This document shows positions 1 through 5,736 of a DNA stretch of 8,132 nucleotides, piece after piece. The position numbers and the translations under genes were made by a program. Below the pieces are notes generated by a model. That model was not told the origin of the DNA and did no database searches. It worked only from the letters and a program-made list of their open reading frames with translations. This DNA comes from Dehalococcoidia bacterium (lineage in GTDB: Bacteria > Chloroflexota > Dehalococcoidia > SM23-28-2 > RBG-16-64-32): contig JAUYGU010000043.1 of NCBI GenBank assembly GCA_030690405.1, positions 1-8,132 of the forward strand, read 5' to 3'. Numbering within the stretch: the first letter of the stretch is position 1; the number at the start of each line of letters is the position of its first letter.

Positions 1-1
1 C

Positions 2-343
2 GCTGCAGCTTCTGCCCAAACAGCGCCGGCAGAAACGGTTGGATCGGCCGCACGTACGCCCGCGCCAACTCCAGCGCCCACTCGGAGCCCCGCTTCCGTG
101 CCAAGTCTCAACACGCAGTCTGATTCGCGCGCCGCGAGTGAAGTGATGAAGCTTGTTGAGGCGATTCATCAAGAGACTGCGGAAGTGGTCGAGGATGCAG
201 AGTCGGAGACAGAAGCAGTTGATGGCGTGGGAACGGGGCCCGACGGGGGCGCAACGGAGGCGACGAGAATAATGCGCGACCGCCGTGGGAAGCCGCGCGA
301 CGAGCCTTTCCGAGGTTTTGGCTCGCCCCCAGGTAAGTTCTAG
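2..343 (+). CDS. Possible 3' end of a gene with an Ala/Pro/Thr-rich linker (uncertain)
   Basis: This frame is open from the left edge to a TAG at 341-343, giving 113 residues with no start visible inside the likely gene. The first ~35 residues are Ala/Pro/Thr/Ser-rich, like a surface or periplasmic linker. A Glu-rich, probably helical stretch follows (around SEVMKLVEAIHQETAEVVED) and then a Gly/Arg/Pro-rich tail. No family is recognised. Third-position GC is only about half in the linker part, lower than in the tad genes, although the Pro/Thr stalk of the protein at 1383-2057 is similarly mixed. An antisense frame over 3-107 also reads like protein, so the coding strand is not settled. A GTG at 98 could start a shorter 81-residue product, but no good ribosome binding site precedes it. 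Treat it as a tentative partial gene. Confidence 0.4.
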   Translation, partial: AAASAQTAPAETVGSAARTPAPTPAPTRSPASVPSLNTQSDSRAASEVMKLVEAIHQETAEVVEDAESETEAVDGVGTGPDGGATEATRIMRDRRGKPRDEPFRGFGSPPGKF

Positions 344-400
344 CCGGTTCGGACGGTTCCATTTGCACGCCCCTATAATGGGGCCATGCGCGATGCTGCG

Positions 401-571
401 CTAGGCGACGGCGGTTGCCTCGATCTCGATCATCAGCTCCGGAAAGGCGAGACGGGCCACGCCCAGCAGCGTCGAGGCATACTTCGTCGTACCACTGGCG
501 CTGAGCCGCGCGGCTAACTGGGGGTACGCGGCGAACACCGCATCGACGTCCGTCGTGTAGGTGTTCACCCA
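401..571 (-). pseudogene. RidA/YjgF-family protein, C-terminal remnant
   Basis: Read on the minus strand to a TAG at 403-401, the last 56 residues match the C-terminal half of the RidA/YjgF/UK114 family, whose members typically hydrolyse reactive enamine/imine intermediates. Diagnostic stretches are WVNTYTTDVDAVFAAYPQL, then TKYASTLLGVARLAF and PELMIEIEATAVA, the family's closing strand with the conserved VEIEA-like end. Intact members have about 120-135 residues. The N-terminal half is absent: upstream of residue W (near 571) the frame stays open to about 830 but no longer resembles the family, and I saw no continuation in the other minus frames. No credible start or ribosome binding site precedes the conserved part. 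It is probably a decayed gene fragment beside an IS remnant. Family assignment is fairly sure; loss of function is inferred from truncation. Confidence 0.65.
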
Positions 572-792
572 TGCTGTCCGATTGGCTGCCGACGACCACG
601 GGAGTAGGCGGCTTACAGGAAACGTGCTTCCAGGGGGCCTGCTGCGGTCGTTCTGGGTTGCGTCGCCGTGAGCTCCGCTGGACCATCGTCGGCCCTTACC
701 ACTCGGCGACTGAGCGACAAGGGGAACAACCCGCTGATTAGATGTCGATGATGCGGATGCAGGGGGTGCGGCTACTAACGCGAGGCTTGAAG
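572..792. other. Stretch without a supported gene
   Basis: The roughly 220 bases between the RidA remnant and the IS21 left end contain no frame with recognisable protein. The RidA minus frame remains open here but its translation is not family-like. The minus frame ending at a stop near 739 gives only about 20 residues before running into the IS end. No RNA gene or strong hairpin was seen. It is probably decayed sequence. Confidence 0.4.
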
Positions 793-804
793 TGTGAGCA
801 TCGC

Positions 805-842
805 GTTTAAAATCCCCAAAAGCAGCGGCTTAATTTTCCCCA
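805..842 (+). repeat. Paired terminal repeats of the IS21 left end
   Basis: GTTTAAAATCCCCA at 805-818 and GCTTAATTTTCCCCA at 828-842 share a G-purine/pyrimidine A/T tract followed by CCCCA, with starts 23 bases apart, about two helical turns. Multiple related repeats inside the termini are typical of IS21-family elements and serve as transposase-binding sites. The match is by eye and the copies are imperfect. Confidence 0.5.
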
Positions 843-860
843 CCCTGAAGTAAGCGTTTG

Positions 861-896
861 CCTCCTCAGGAAGGCCAACTACCTGAGGAGGTGTGA
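861..896 (+). promoter_or_regulatory. Perfect 10-bp hairpin enclosing the istA ribosome binding site
   Basis: CCTCCTCAGG (861-870) and CCTGAGGAGG (882-891) are perfect inverted repeats separated by 11 bases. The 3' arm contains the Shine-Dalgarno GAGGAGG (885-891), five bases before the ATG at 897. In RNA the stem would bury the ribosome binding site. Hairpins of this kind in IS elements are known to suppress transposase translation from transcripts entering from outside. Repeat and spacing are seen directly; the regulatory role is inferred. Confidence 0.6.
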
Positions 897-1277
897 ATGA
901 TCCAAGGGGAGGGATGGTACATGATCCGAGAGTTGTTGCGGGAGGGGTTGTCCGTCAGCGAGATCGCGCGGCAGACCGGCCGCGACCGAAAGACGATCAG
1001 GAAGGTCCGCGATGCACCGGGCCACCCAGGACCCCAGGAGCGCCGCAAGAGAGGGAGCAAGCTGGACCCCTACGAGCCGTATCTAAGTCGGCGGGCTACT
1101 GAGCAACATCTGGAACAATACGCCCCAGCCCGACCGGGGAGGCAGGACGGCGAACCAGATGCTTTTTGCTTACTCACCTCAACTGTATCCACACTGAAGA
1201 GTGTAGAGCCGTTGTTCTCGCTTTCTTCCCTGCGCCGGTCTACAATGCAATGCAGGAGAAGGGGGCGTGCCGCATGA
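897..1277 (+). pseudogene. istA: IS21-family transposase IstA, N-terminal remnant
   Basis: The reading frame starts with ATG at 897 behind a strong GAGGAGG site and ends at 1277 (126 residues), but only about the first 63-70 residues are IstA-like. They include MIQGEGWYMIREL, a helix-turn-helix region (residues ~13-36, LLREGLSVSEIARQTGRDRK then TIRKV), and the linker SKLDPYEPYL typical of the family. Full IstA has roughly 400-500 residues with a DDE catalytic core, all missing here. From about residue 67 the translation turns into low-similarity sequence, with no IstA continuation found in the other forward frames. A stable truncated product could still bind the IS end, but loss of transposase activity is certain from the missing core. 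The tail of the frame overlaps the start of the next small gene at 1274. Confidence 0.7.
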
Positions 1278-1381
1278 TTGGAATCCGGATCACGAACGGA
1301 CTAGCGGGCGCCAGTTTCCTCCTTGCCATTGCTGCCTTGCTTTTCCTACGAGCGACCTGGCGAATCCAAAGGAGAAGATAA
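1274..1381 (+). CDS. Small single-pass membrane protein, 35 residues
   Basis: An ATG at 1274 lies eight bases downstream of an AGGAGAAGGGGG purine run (1254-1265) and opens a 35-residue frame ending in TAA at 1379-1381. The product has a short N-terminal segment (MIGIRITNGLAG), one hydrophobic helix (residues ~11-25, ASFLLAIAALLFL) and a basic tail ending WRIQRRR, which by the positive-inside rule predicts a cytoplasmic C terminus. The GTG of the following LPATG-type protein comes one base after the stop, and that gene's ribosome binding site lies within this frame, so the two are probably co-translated. The frame extends upstream to 1166, but the 1274 start has the best ribosome binding site. 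No known family is recognised; it might assist export or anchoring of its partner. It could be a chance frame, though position and site argue otherwise. Confidence 0.5.
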   Translation: MIGIRITNGLAGASFLLAIAALLFLRATWRIQRRR

Positions 1382-1382
1382 C

Positions 1383-2057
1383 GTGAGCCGAGACGACGCA
1401 TTCCCCAAGAGTGTCTTCATTCTCATCGCCCTCGCCATCGGAGCCAGCGCAATGCTTGCAATTGGGGTGCTGAGCCTGAACAGCTTATCCCCGTCTGCGG
1501 CTGACGCTGTGGCCGGTCACGGCGACTGCACCGGTGGCGTGGTCGGCATCTTGCCGGACAGCGCCGATCAGGCCACATATGACGCGGGGAGCGACATTGT
1601 CACGGGCGTGTGCATCAAGTCCGGCGTCAACATGTGGGGCGGAAACCACAGCTCGCTGTTCACATCGGACGCTACAAACATCTTGGCCTGCTACAGCGTT
1701 AGCGGTATCGGCAGCTCTTCTGTGACAGTGCTGCGAACCGGCGCACCGAGCTCTACCTGCCAGGCGATCTCGCATATCGACGTGATCGTGGAGACCCCGA
1801 CACCCACATCTACACCGAGACCCACACCCACGCCTACTCCAATCCCGACGCCCACGCCGACACCTCCGGCCGCTACCTCACCTACCGCGACCGCTGTACT
1901 GGGTGAGGTCCGGGGCCCGACGGCCCTGCCGGCGACGGGGGGAACGCCAGCAAACGGCGACTCAAGCAGCCTGCCGTGGCTTGCCGCTGCCATCGGTGGC
2001 TTGGCGATGGCGGCCGTTGGAGGCTTCTGGGCCCACAAGTGGGGGCGCACCCGCTAG
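1383..2057 (+). CDS. Secreted surface protein with Pro/Thr stalk and LPATG sorting signal
   Basis: The GTG at 1383 follows GGAG (1371-1374) by eight bases and gives 224 residues. A longer frame from 1323 lacks such a site. Residues ~11-33 are a hydrophobic signal peptide or anchor (FILIALAIGASAMLAIGVL), with a possible cleavage near SAADA (~42). Residues ~45-136 form a small domain with four cysteines (C49, C77, C103, C126), possibly two disulfides, ending CYSVSGIGSSSVTV...CQAISHIDVIV. I have the impression that similar CYSVSG...ISHIDV modules recur in bacterial surface proteins, but cannot name a family. Residues 138-162 are a Pro/Thr stalk. The C terminus has LPATG (182-186), a hydrophobic helix (198-215) and a basic tail HKWGRTR, the three-part signal used by class A-type sortases for covalent anchoring. 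No sortase gene is in the window. Function is unknown; display outside the cell is well supported. Confidence 0.85.
   Translation: MSRDDAFPKSVFILIALAIGASAMLAIGVLSLNSLSPSAADAVAGHGDCTGGVVGILPDSADQATYDAGSDIVTGVCIKSGVNMWGGNHSSLFTSDATNILACYSVSGIGSSSVTVLRTGAPSSTCQAISHIDVIVETPTPTSTPRPTPTPTPIPTPTPTPPAATSPTATAVLGEVRGPTALPATGGTPANGDSSSLPWLAAAIGGLAMAAVGGFWAHKWGRTR
1794..1868 (+). repeat. Pro/Thr dipeptide repeat stalk
   Basis: The coding sequence here is an imperfect run of Thr-Pro pairs interrupted by Ser, Arg and Ile (TPTPTSTPRPTPTPTPIPTP). Codon choice varies between ACA, ACC, ACG and ACT and between the four Pro codons, so the repeat is kept at protein rather than DNA level. Such stalks usually hold a domain away from the wall and are often O-glycosylated. 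Confidence 0.8.
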
Positions 2058-2449
2058 CTTTCGATTTCACTCCGTGCCTCTGTCGCAACCAGCGTGCTGA
2101 TCATCGGCGCGGGCGGGCTGCACTTGGTGAAGACGCGGCAGGGTAGCCCACTCAACCCACAGTGCGTTGAACCTACCCGTACTGCATGACCACAGCGATT
2201 GATCCATCAGCGGGATGCTGGCCGGATCGCCCGTGAAAGGCCGGCCGTCGACGGCCGCCCAGCCCGGGCGCACAATCGAGGCCGCGGGTGGGCCACATGC
2301 AGGCACAGCTCGGGTCTGCGCCACGCTGAGGTCACTTGCCTGCTTGCGCCTAGTATCGAGAAGGCGCGATCGAGCAACGGCCATAGGCCTCGGGTCGTAC
2401 TGCCTCGGGTTAGCTGTTCTCACCGGCCGAGAATGTCGGCCGCGGCCTT
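2058..2449. other. Convergent intergenic region without a supported gene
   Basis: About 390 bases separate the two convergent transcription units. Short open frames exist on both strands, but none has a recognisable family, a good ribosome binding site or convincing composition. A plus-strand 31-codon frame at 2094-2189 begins VLIIGAGGLH, which resembles a nucleotide-binding N terminus but stops at once; it could be a gene scrap. A 14-bp perfect palindrome GGCCGTCGACGGCC sits at 2243-2256 and a 7-bp hairpin at 2424-2442. No RNA gene was recognised. Confidence 0.5.
2424..2442 (-). terminator. Hairpin just past the operon end, possible terminator
   Basis: CGGCCGA (2424-2430) and TCGGCCG (2436-2442) form a perfect 7-bp stem with a 5-base loop, 8 bases beyond the stop codon of the last gene of the leftward operon. 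Position suits transcript ending or 3' protection, but there is no T-tract after the stem in the minus-strand direction, so it is not a canonical intrinsic terminator. Confidence 0.25.
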
Positions 2450-3832
2450 CTACGGTAGGCTCTCGCCTGTCGAAAGACTGAACTCCAGCATGTGAGGCCC
2501 GACGACCAGTAGATCGCCGTCTTCAAGGGTTGCCCACACAACAGGCTGACCGTTGACCAGAACCGGCTGGTCATCGGCGAGGTTGCAGATCATAAAGCGA
2601 CCCTCCCGGGCCCACAACCGGGTCTGCCGAGACGCTACCCAGGGCAGCACGATGTCGGAGCCATTGTGCCTGCCGAGGGTCAGGGGCGTGCCGTCTAGGG
2701 GAAACGTCTTGCCGACGGCGGGGCCACCCGTCACTAGCAGGACGGCGGTTGGTGCCTCTTCCTTGGCAGCGGCAGCCTGACCCGCTGCGATCGCAGACGC
2801 CGGCGAGAGACGGCTCATCAAAATGTTCTCCTCCTCCTCAATGCCGAAGTGGCGCTTCGCCGGGGTTGAACGCGCAGCGCCCGATCCCGCCACCTCTCTT
2901 GACCAGGAAAGGGCTGCTTTCCCACCACGCGAGGCGAGCCTGCCGGTCTTGACAGCCAGATCTCGCGAGACGTTGACCACCACCTCCCAGGAATTGCGAA
3001 CGAGCCGGCCGGCATGCGGCGATATGATCCCGATCTCTTGCCAGAGGAATCGGCCGAGAGCCGCCAGGAGGGCCAGAGCCGCCTTTGAAAGGCCGCGGAG
3101 GAAGCGCCCAGCGGGGGGAGCAGCGCGGCACAGGAATTGGACAAACCCGACTGTTGCGGCCACTGCCAGCGTCCCCACGACCCCGGCGGCGCCTCGGAGC
3201 GGACCTCTGCGACCGGGGCGTGGCGTCGAAGGCTCGACGGGGGCGGCAGGCAGCTGCTCCTGGCGCGGCGGTCGCGCCCGCCGCGCTCGCGCGGCATCGT
3301 ACTGCTGACGCCGGTCGGGGTCCGATATCACATCGGAGGCTTCCTCAAAGAGGTCCATCAGTTCCGGGGGCGCCCCGGCGTGAAGCACTGACCGCAGGTA
3401 GTAGTCGCGCATGACAGCATAGGCTACGGCTATCACGCGCGGCTCCGCTCGCGGGTCCACGCGGAGCAACTCGTAGTAGTCCGCCGCTGAGTCTCCGGCC
3501 GTCGGTGCCGGCGAGCGGTTGACGCCGAAGAGGCCGCGACTCCCTGAGGAGCGCTGGCGATGCGGCGGCGGTGGATACGACGGTTGCGAGGGAAGCCCGA
3601 TTGAGGGGTCGTAGGCGGCCCGGCAATTGGGATCGGCCAGCGTCTGGTACGCCTTGGTCAGGCGGTGGAGAGCGGCAGCCGCCTGTGAGTCGGATCCGCG
3701 GTCTGCCTGCAGCCGATCAGCCAGCCGCCAGTAGGCGGCGGTTACGAGGTCCAGCGGTGCGGCAGGGTGCACCTGAAGGATCTCGTAGTAGTTCGAGGCG
3801 GCTGGCTCCATGTCCCATCTAACCCGTCCCAT
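2450..3832 (-). CDS. Membrane protein with two degenerate J-like domains and a C-terminal FHA domain
   Basis: This 460-residue protein closes the tad operon, 15 bases after tadC. Residues ~13-76 resemble a DnaJ J-domain (NYYEIL ... AYQTLADPNCRAAYD), but the HPD triad that stimulates Hsp70 reads Q42-A43-D44. Residues ~118-180 are a second J-like module (DYYELL ... ISDPDRRQQYD), also without HPD. A Pro/Arg-rich linker leads to hydrophobic segments (~214-235 and ~245-270) that may cross or sit on the membrane. Residues ~362-456 are an FHA domain: L386-G387-R388, S392-D393-I394, S401-R402 (Gln replaces the usual His) and N427-G428. FHA domains bind phosphothreonine peptides. The role is inferred: a membrane scaffold linking Ser/Thr-kinase signalling to the pilus motor, with J modules kept for protein contact rather than chaperone activation. 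A second in-frame ATG at 3811 is an alternative start; neither has a strong ribosome binding site. Confidence 0.85.
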   Translation of the reverse strand: MGRVRWDMEPAASNYYEILQVHPAAPLDLVTAAYWRLADRLQADRGSDSQAAAALHRLTKAYQTLADPNCRAAYDPSIGLPSQPSYPPPPHRQRSSGSRGLFGVNRSPAPTAGDSAADYYELLRVDPRAEPRVIAVAYAVMRDYYLRSVLHAGAPPELMDLFEEASDVISDPDRRQQYDAARARRARPPRQEQLPAAPVEPSTPRPGRRGPLRGAAGVVGTLAVAATVGFVQFLCRAAPPAGRFLRGLSKAALALLAALGRFLWQEIGIISPHAGRLVRNSWEVVVNVSRDLAVKTGRLASRGGKAALSWSREVAGSGAARSTPAKRHFGIEEEENILMSRLSPASAIAAGQAAAAKEEAPTAVLLVTGGPAVGKTFPLDGTPLTLGRHNGSDIVLPWVASRQTRLWAREGRFMICNLADDQPVLVNGQPVVWATLEDGDLLVVGPHMLEFSLSTGESLP

Positions 3833-3847
3833 CTGACCATCTCAAGT

Positions 3848-4753
3848 CTAACTTGAAAGGTAGTTCACCAAGCGGATGATAATCGGCCCGATGACCACGA
3901 TGAAAAGCGACGGCATGATGAAGAGAACAAGTGGAAATACCATTTTGGCGGGCGCCTTGCGGGCCATCTCCTCGGCCCGCTGCCGGCGACGGGTCCGCAG
4001 GCTGAGAGCCTGGGCCCGCAGCACCCGGCTGAGGCTGGTTCCCAGCTGCTCCGCCTGGATGAGCGCGTTAATGAAGGTGATCAACTCGGGCACGTCGGCC
4101 CGCTCCGCCATGTCCTGCATAGCGTCACGCCGGGGCTGGCCCATGCCCACTTCTCGCAGGGTTTCGCTGATCTCATCAGATAGCGGGCCCCTGAGCTTTT
4201 CCGAAACCTGGCGCAGCGCCGCGTCCAGGCCCAGGCCGGCTTCCACAGACACAGTCATCAAGTCCAGGGCATCCGGCATGCTCTTCCAGATGGCAAGCTT
4301 CCGGGCCCGAACCCGCCGCACCAGCCAGAAGAATGGGGCCGCCGTTCCGGCCACCGCCAGCGGCACGATCAGGAGGACGGCAGACGAAGGAGGAGAGCCC
4401 TTGGTTGCGAGCAGTACCAGCAAGAGGAGCGATCCAGGCAGGAAGGCACCCAGTATGAAGACCGTGGCGAAAAACGCCCCGGTCGTCATCGAGGAGCCGG
4501 CGGCAACCAACTTACGGGCGGTGCGGGCGACGAAGGAGTGTGGGAGTAGTTCGGTAGCAAGCCGGCTCAGCCCTTCAAGGGCCGGCGCCAACACCCGCTC
4601 CCCGAATGGAGCGTCAAGGGCGCGCGGGTTCCGCATCTGAGCCAGCCTGCTTAGACGTGCTTCGGCGGGAGAGGCGCCAACACCGCTCAACCAAAGAACG
4701 AATGACGTGACGGCCACAAACATCGCGACGGCTCCGAGCGCTCCCAAAACCAT
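3848..4753 (-). CDS. tadC: Tad pilus inner-membrane platform protein TadC
   Basis: TadC is one of two GspF/PilC-like proteins forming the inner-membrane platform on which the TadA ATPase acts. The 301-residue product has a hydrophobic N-terminal helix (~4-24), two central helices (~95-116 and 124-145), a cytoplasmic T2SSF helical domain (~155-265, with MPDALDLMTVSVEAGLGLDA, LREVGMGQPRRDA and AEQLGTSLSRVL), and a final membrane helix (~272-295). These are the usual features and length. The start chosen is ATG at 4753, because GGAGGG lies four bases upstream. An ATG at 4765 overlapping the tadB stop as TGATG, or a TTG at 4768, would add four or five residues. The gene follows tadB directly, as in most tad operons, and is probably translationally coupled to it. 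Confidence 0.93.
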   Translation of the reverse strand: MVLGALGAVAMFVAVTSFVLWLSGVGASPAEARLSRLAQMRNPRALDAPFGERVLAPALEGLSRLATELLPHSFVARTARKLVAAGSSMTTGAFFATVFILGAFLPGSLLLLVLLATKGSPPSSAVLLIVPLAVAGTAAPFFWLVRRVRARKLAIWKSMPDALDLMTVSVEAGLGLDAALRQVSEKLRGPLSDEISETLREVGMGQPRRDAMQDMAERADVPELITFINALIQAEQLGTSLSRVLRAQALSLRTRRRQRAEEMARKAPAKMVFPLVLFIMPSLFIVVIGPIIIRLVNYLSS

Positions 4754-4764
4754 TGATCCCTCCA

Positions 4765-5736
4765 TCAAATGTCGATATCGAGTACGCGCCGGATCGTGAA
4801 GAAGCCGAGGAGTTGGAGGCCAACCGCAACAGCAAGGACTATGCGGCCTAGCGGGTCAGTCCAGAGGACTGACATGATGCTCGGGGCGATGGCGAAAAAG
4901 AGGGCAGCGAGGACCACGGGCCAGATCGAGAGGATGAAACCTGTGAGCCGCTGGCTCGCCGTCAGGCTTTGGATTTCGGCGCGGATGCGCTCCCGCTCCC
5001 TCATGGTCTCGCCAACGTTGTCCAGCACCTCAGAGAGGTTACCGCCCGTGGTGCGCTGAACCAACATGGCCGTCACAGCCATGTCCAGGTCATAGCTGCC
5101 TGACCGCTCCGCCATGGTTCGCAGCGCTTCGTCCATGGGGGCGCCGAGACCGACATCGCGCAGCAACTGTGTGAGCTCCTCCTTGATGGGAGGCGCCATC
5201 TGCTTGGCCGCCAAGTCGACGGCCTGAGCGAAGGCGAACCCCGACCTCAGGGCATTGGTAATGAGTTGGAGCGTTTCCACCAGTTGCCGGCTTATGGCGG
5301 CCGAGCGGCGATGCTTTCGCGAGCGGATGTAGAACGCCGGAAACATGAACCCGACGAGGGCAAGAAGGACAGCCAGTAGCACGCCCAGCATCCCGCCACG
5401 GGTGACCAGTAGAACGATGAAGCCGGCCGCCGCTCCGATTAGGAGGCGGAGCAGAAGATACTCGCTGACCTTCAGGCGTGAGCCCGCCCGCTGGAGGTCT
5501 ATCGCTGCCCGCTGGCTCCAGGCGCCGTTGGAGAGGAACGAGCGCACAAAGGGCACTGCCGAGGTACCCCGTCTGAGGACGTCGCTGGCCTCCAGACCCC
5601 CGCGCTGCGGCGGATGACGCCATGCCTCGAGCCGTTTCTCCGCTACGCGGGACACGGGGGCTCGGCCGAAGACGGCGAGGGCGCCAGCCGTAAAAGCCAC
5701 GAACACGAAGGCGGCGGCGGCCAAGTCGATGGCCAT
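4765..5736 (-). CDS. tadB: Tad pilus inner-membrane platform protein TadB
   Basis: TadB partners TadC in the inner-membrane platform of the Tad/Flp pilus system and is homologous to GspF/PilC. The 323-residue protein has an N-terminal helix (~4-24), a helix pair (~93-113 and 116-137), a cytoplasmic T2SSF domain (~145-260: LVETLQLITNALRSGFAFAQ, LLRDVGLGAPMDEAL, VQRTTGGNLSEVLDNV), then helices at ~266-289 and ~297-315. The GG-x-LSEVL motif and the ERERIRAEIQSLTASQR stretch before the third helical region are typical of TadB. Its ATG overlaps the tadA stop by one base (TGATG), with an AGGAGAGAGG purine run upstream inside the end of tadA, so start choice is secure and coupling is likely. Confidence 0.94.
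   Translation of the reverse strand: MAIDLAAAAFVFVAFTAGALAVFGRAPVSRVAEKRLEAWRHPPQRGGLEASDVLRRGTSAVPFVRSFLSNGAWSQRAAIDLQRAGSRLKVSEYLLLRLLIGAAAGFIVLLVTRGGMLGVLLAVLLALVGFMFPAFYIRSRKHRRSAAISRQLVETLQLITNALRSGFAFAQAVDLAAKQMAPPIKEELTQLLRDVGLGAPMDEALRTMAERSGSYDLDMAVTAMLVQRTTGGNLSEVLDNVGETMRERERIRAEIQSLTASQRLTGFILSIWPVVLAALFFAIAPSIMSVLWTDPLGRIVLAVAVGLQLLGFFTIRRVLDIDI

Larger units (their letters stand above)
793..1100 (+). mobile_element. IS21-family insertion sequence, truncated left end
   Basis: The segment has the architecture of an IS21-family left end: a TG-starting terminus (about 793-796), two closely spaced copies of a motif of A/T-tract followed by CCCCA (805-818 and 828-842), a short leader, then istA. 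IS21 elements are known for multiple terminal repeats bound by the transposase and for an istA-istB operon. Here only the first ~63-70 codons of istA remain. The rest of istA, all of istB and the right terminus are missing, so the element cannot move itself. The right boundary is approximate, set where IstA similarity ends (1085-1110). No target duplication can be checked because the other end is lost. Confidence 0.65.

Noticed and set aside
108..686. Minus-strand open frame of 192 codons
   Set aside because: Its translation is Arg/Pro/Ser-rich with no recognisable family, it overlaps the RidA remnant in another frame, and it looks like a GC-rich shadow.
1241..1246. TACAAT as a -10 element for the small membrane protein and LPATG gene
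   Set aside because: No acceptable -35 at 16-18 bases; the nearest TTG-type hexamer (1212-1217) is 23 bases away, so the promoter cannot be placed.
2094..2189. Short plus-strand frame beginning VLIIGAGGLH, like a nucleotide-binding N terminus
   Set aside because: Only 31 codons, no ribosome binding site and no continuation in other frames; too little to call a gene or a remnant.
2243..2256. 14-bp palindrome GGCCGTCGACGGCC
   Set aside because: Short GC-rich palindromes arise easily by chance in such DNA; no second copy or linked gene supports an operator or attachment site.
2067..2423. Minus-strand open frame of 118 codons between the convergent units
   Set aside because: No ribosome binding site or family pattern; its composition resembles translated non-coding GC-rich DNA.
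2705..2728. P-loop-like GGPAVGKT in the FHA-domain protein
   Set aside because: It matches the Walker A pattern but lies in the first strands of the FHA fold, just before the LTLGR motif, with no Walker B or NTPase fold around it; it is best read as a chance match.
3842..3856. Inverted repeat TCAAGT/ACTTGA at the tadC stop as a terminator
   Set aside because: Only a 6-bp A/T-rich stem with a 3-base loop and no T-tract, placed between two tightly spaced operon genes.
3876..4640. Plus-strand open frame of 254 codons opposite tadC
   Set aside because: It is the antisense of a well-supported tadC; the translation is Arg/Ser-rich and has no family features.
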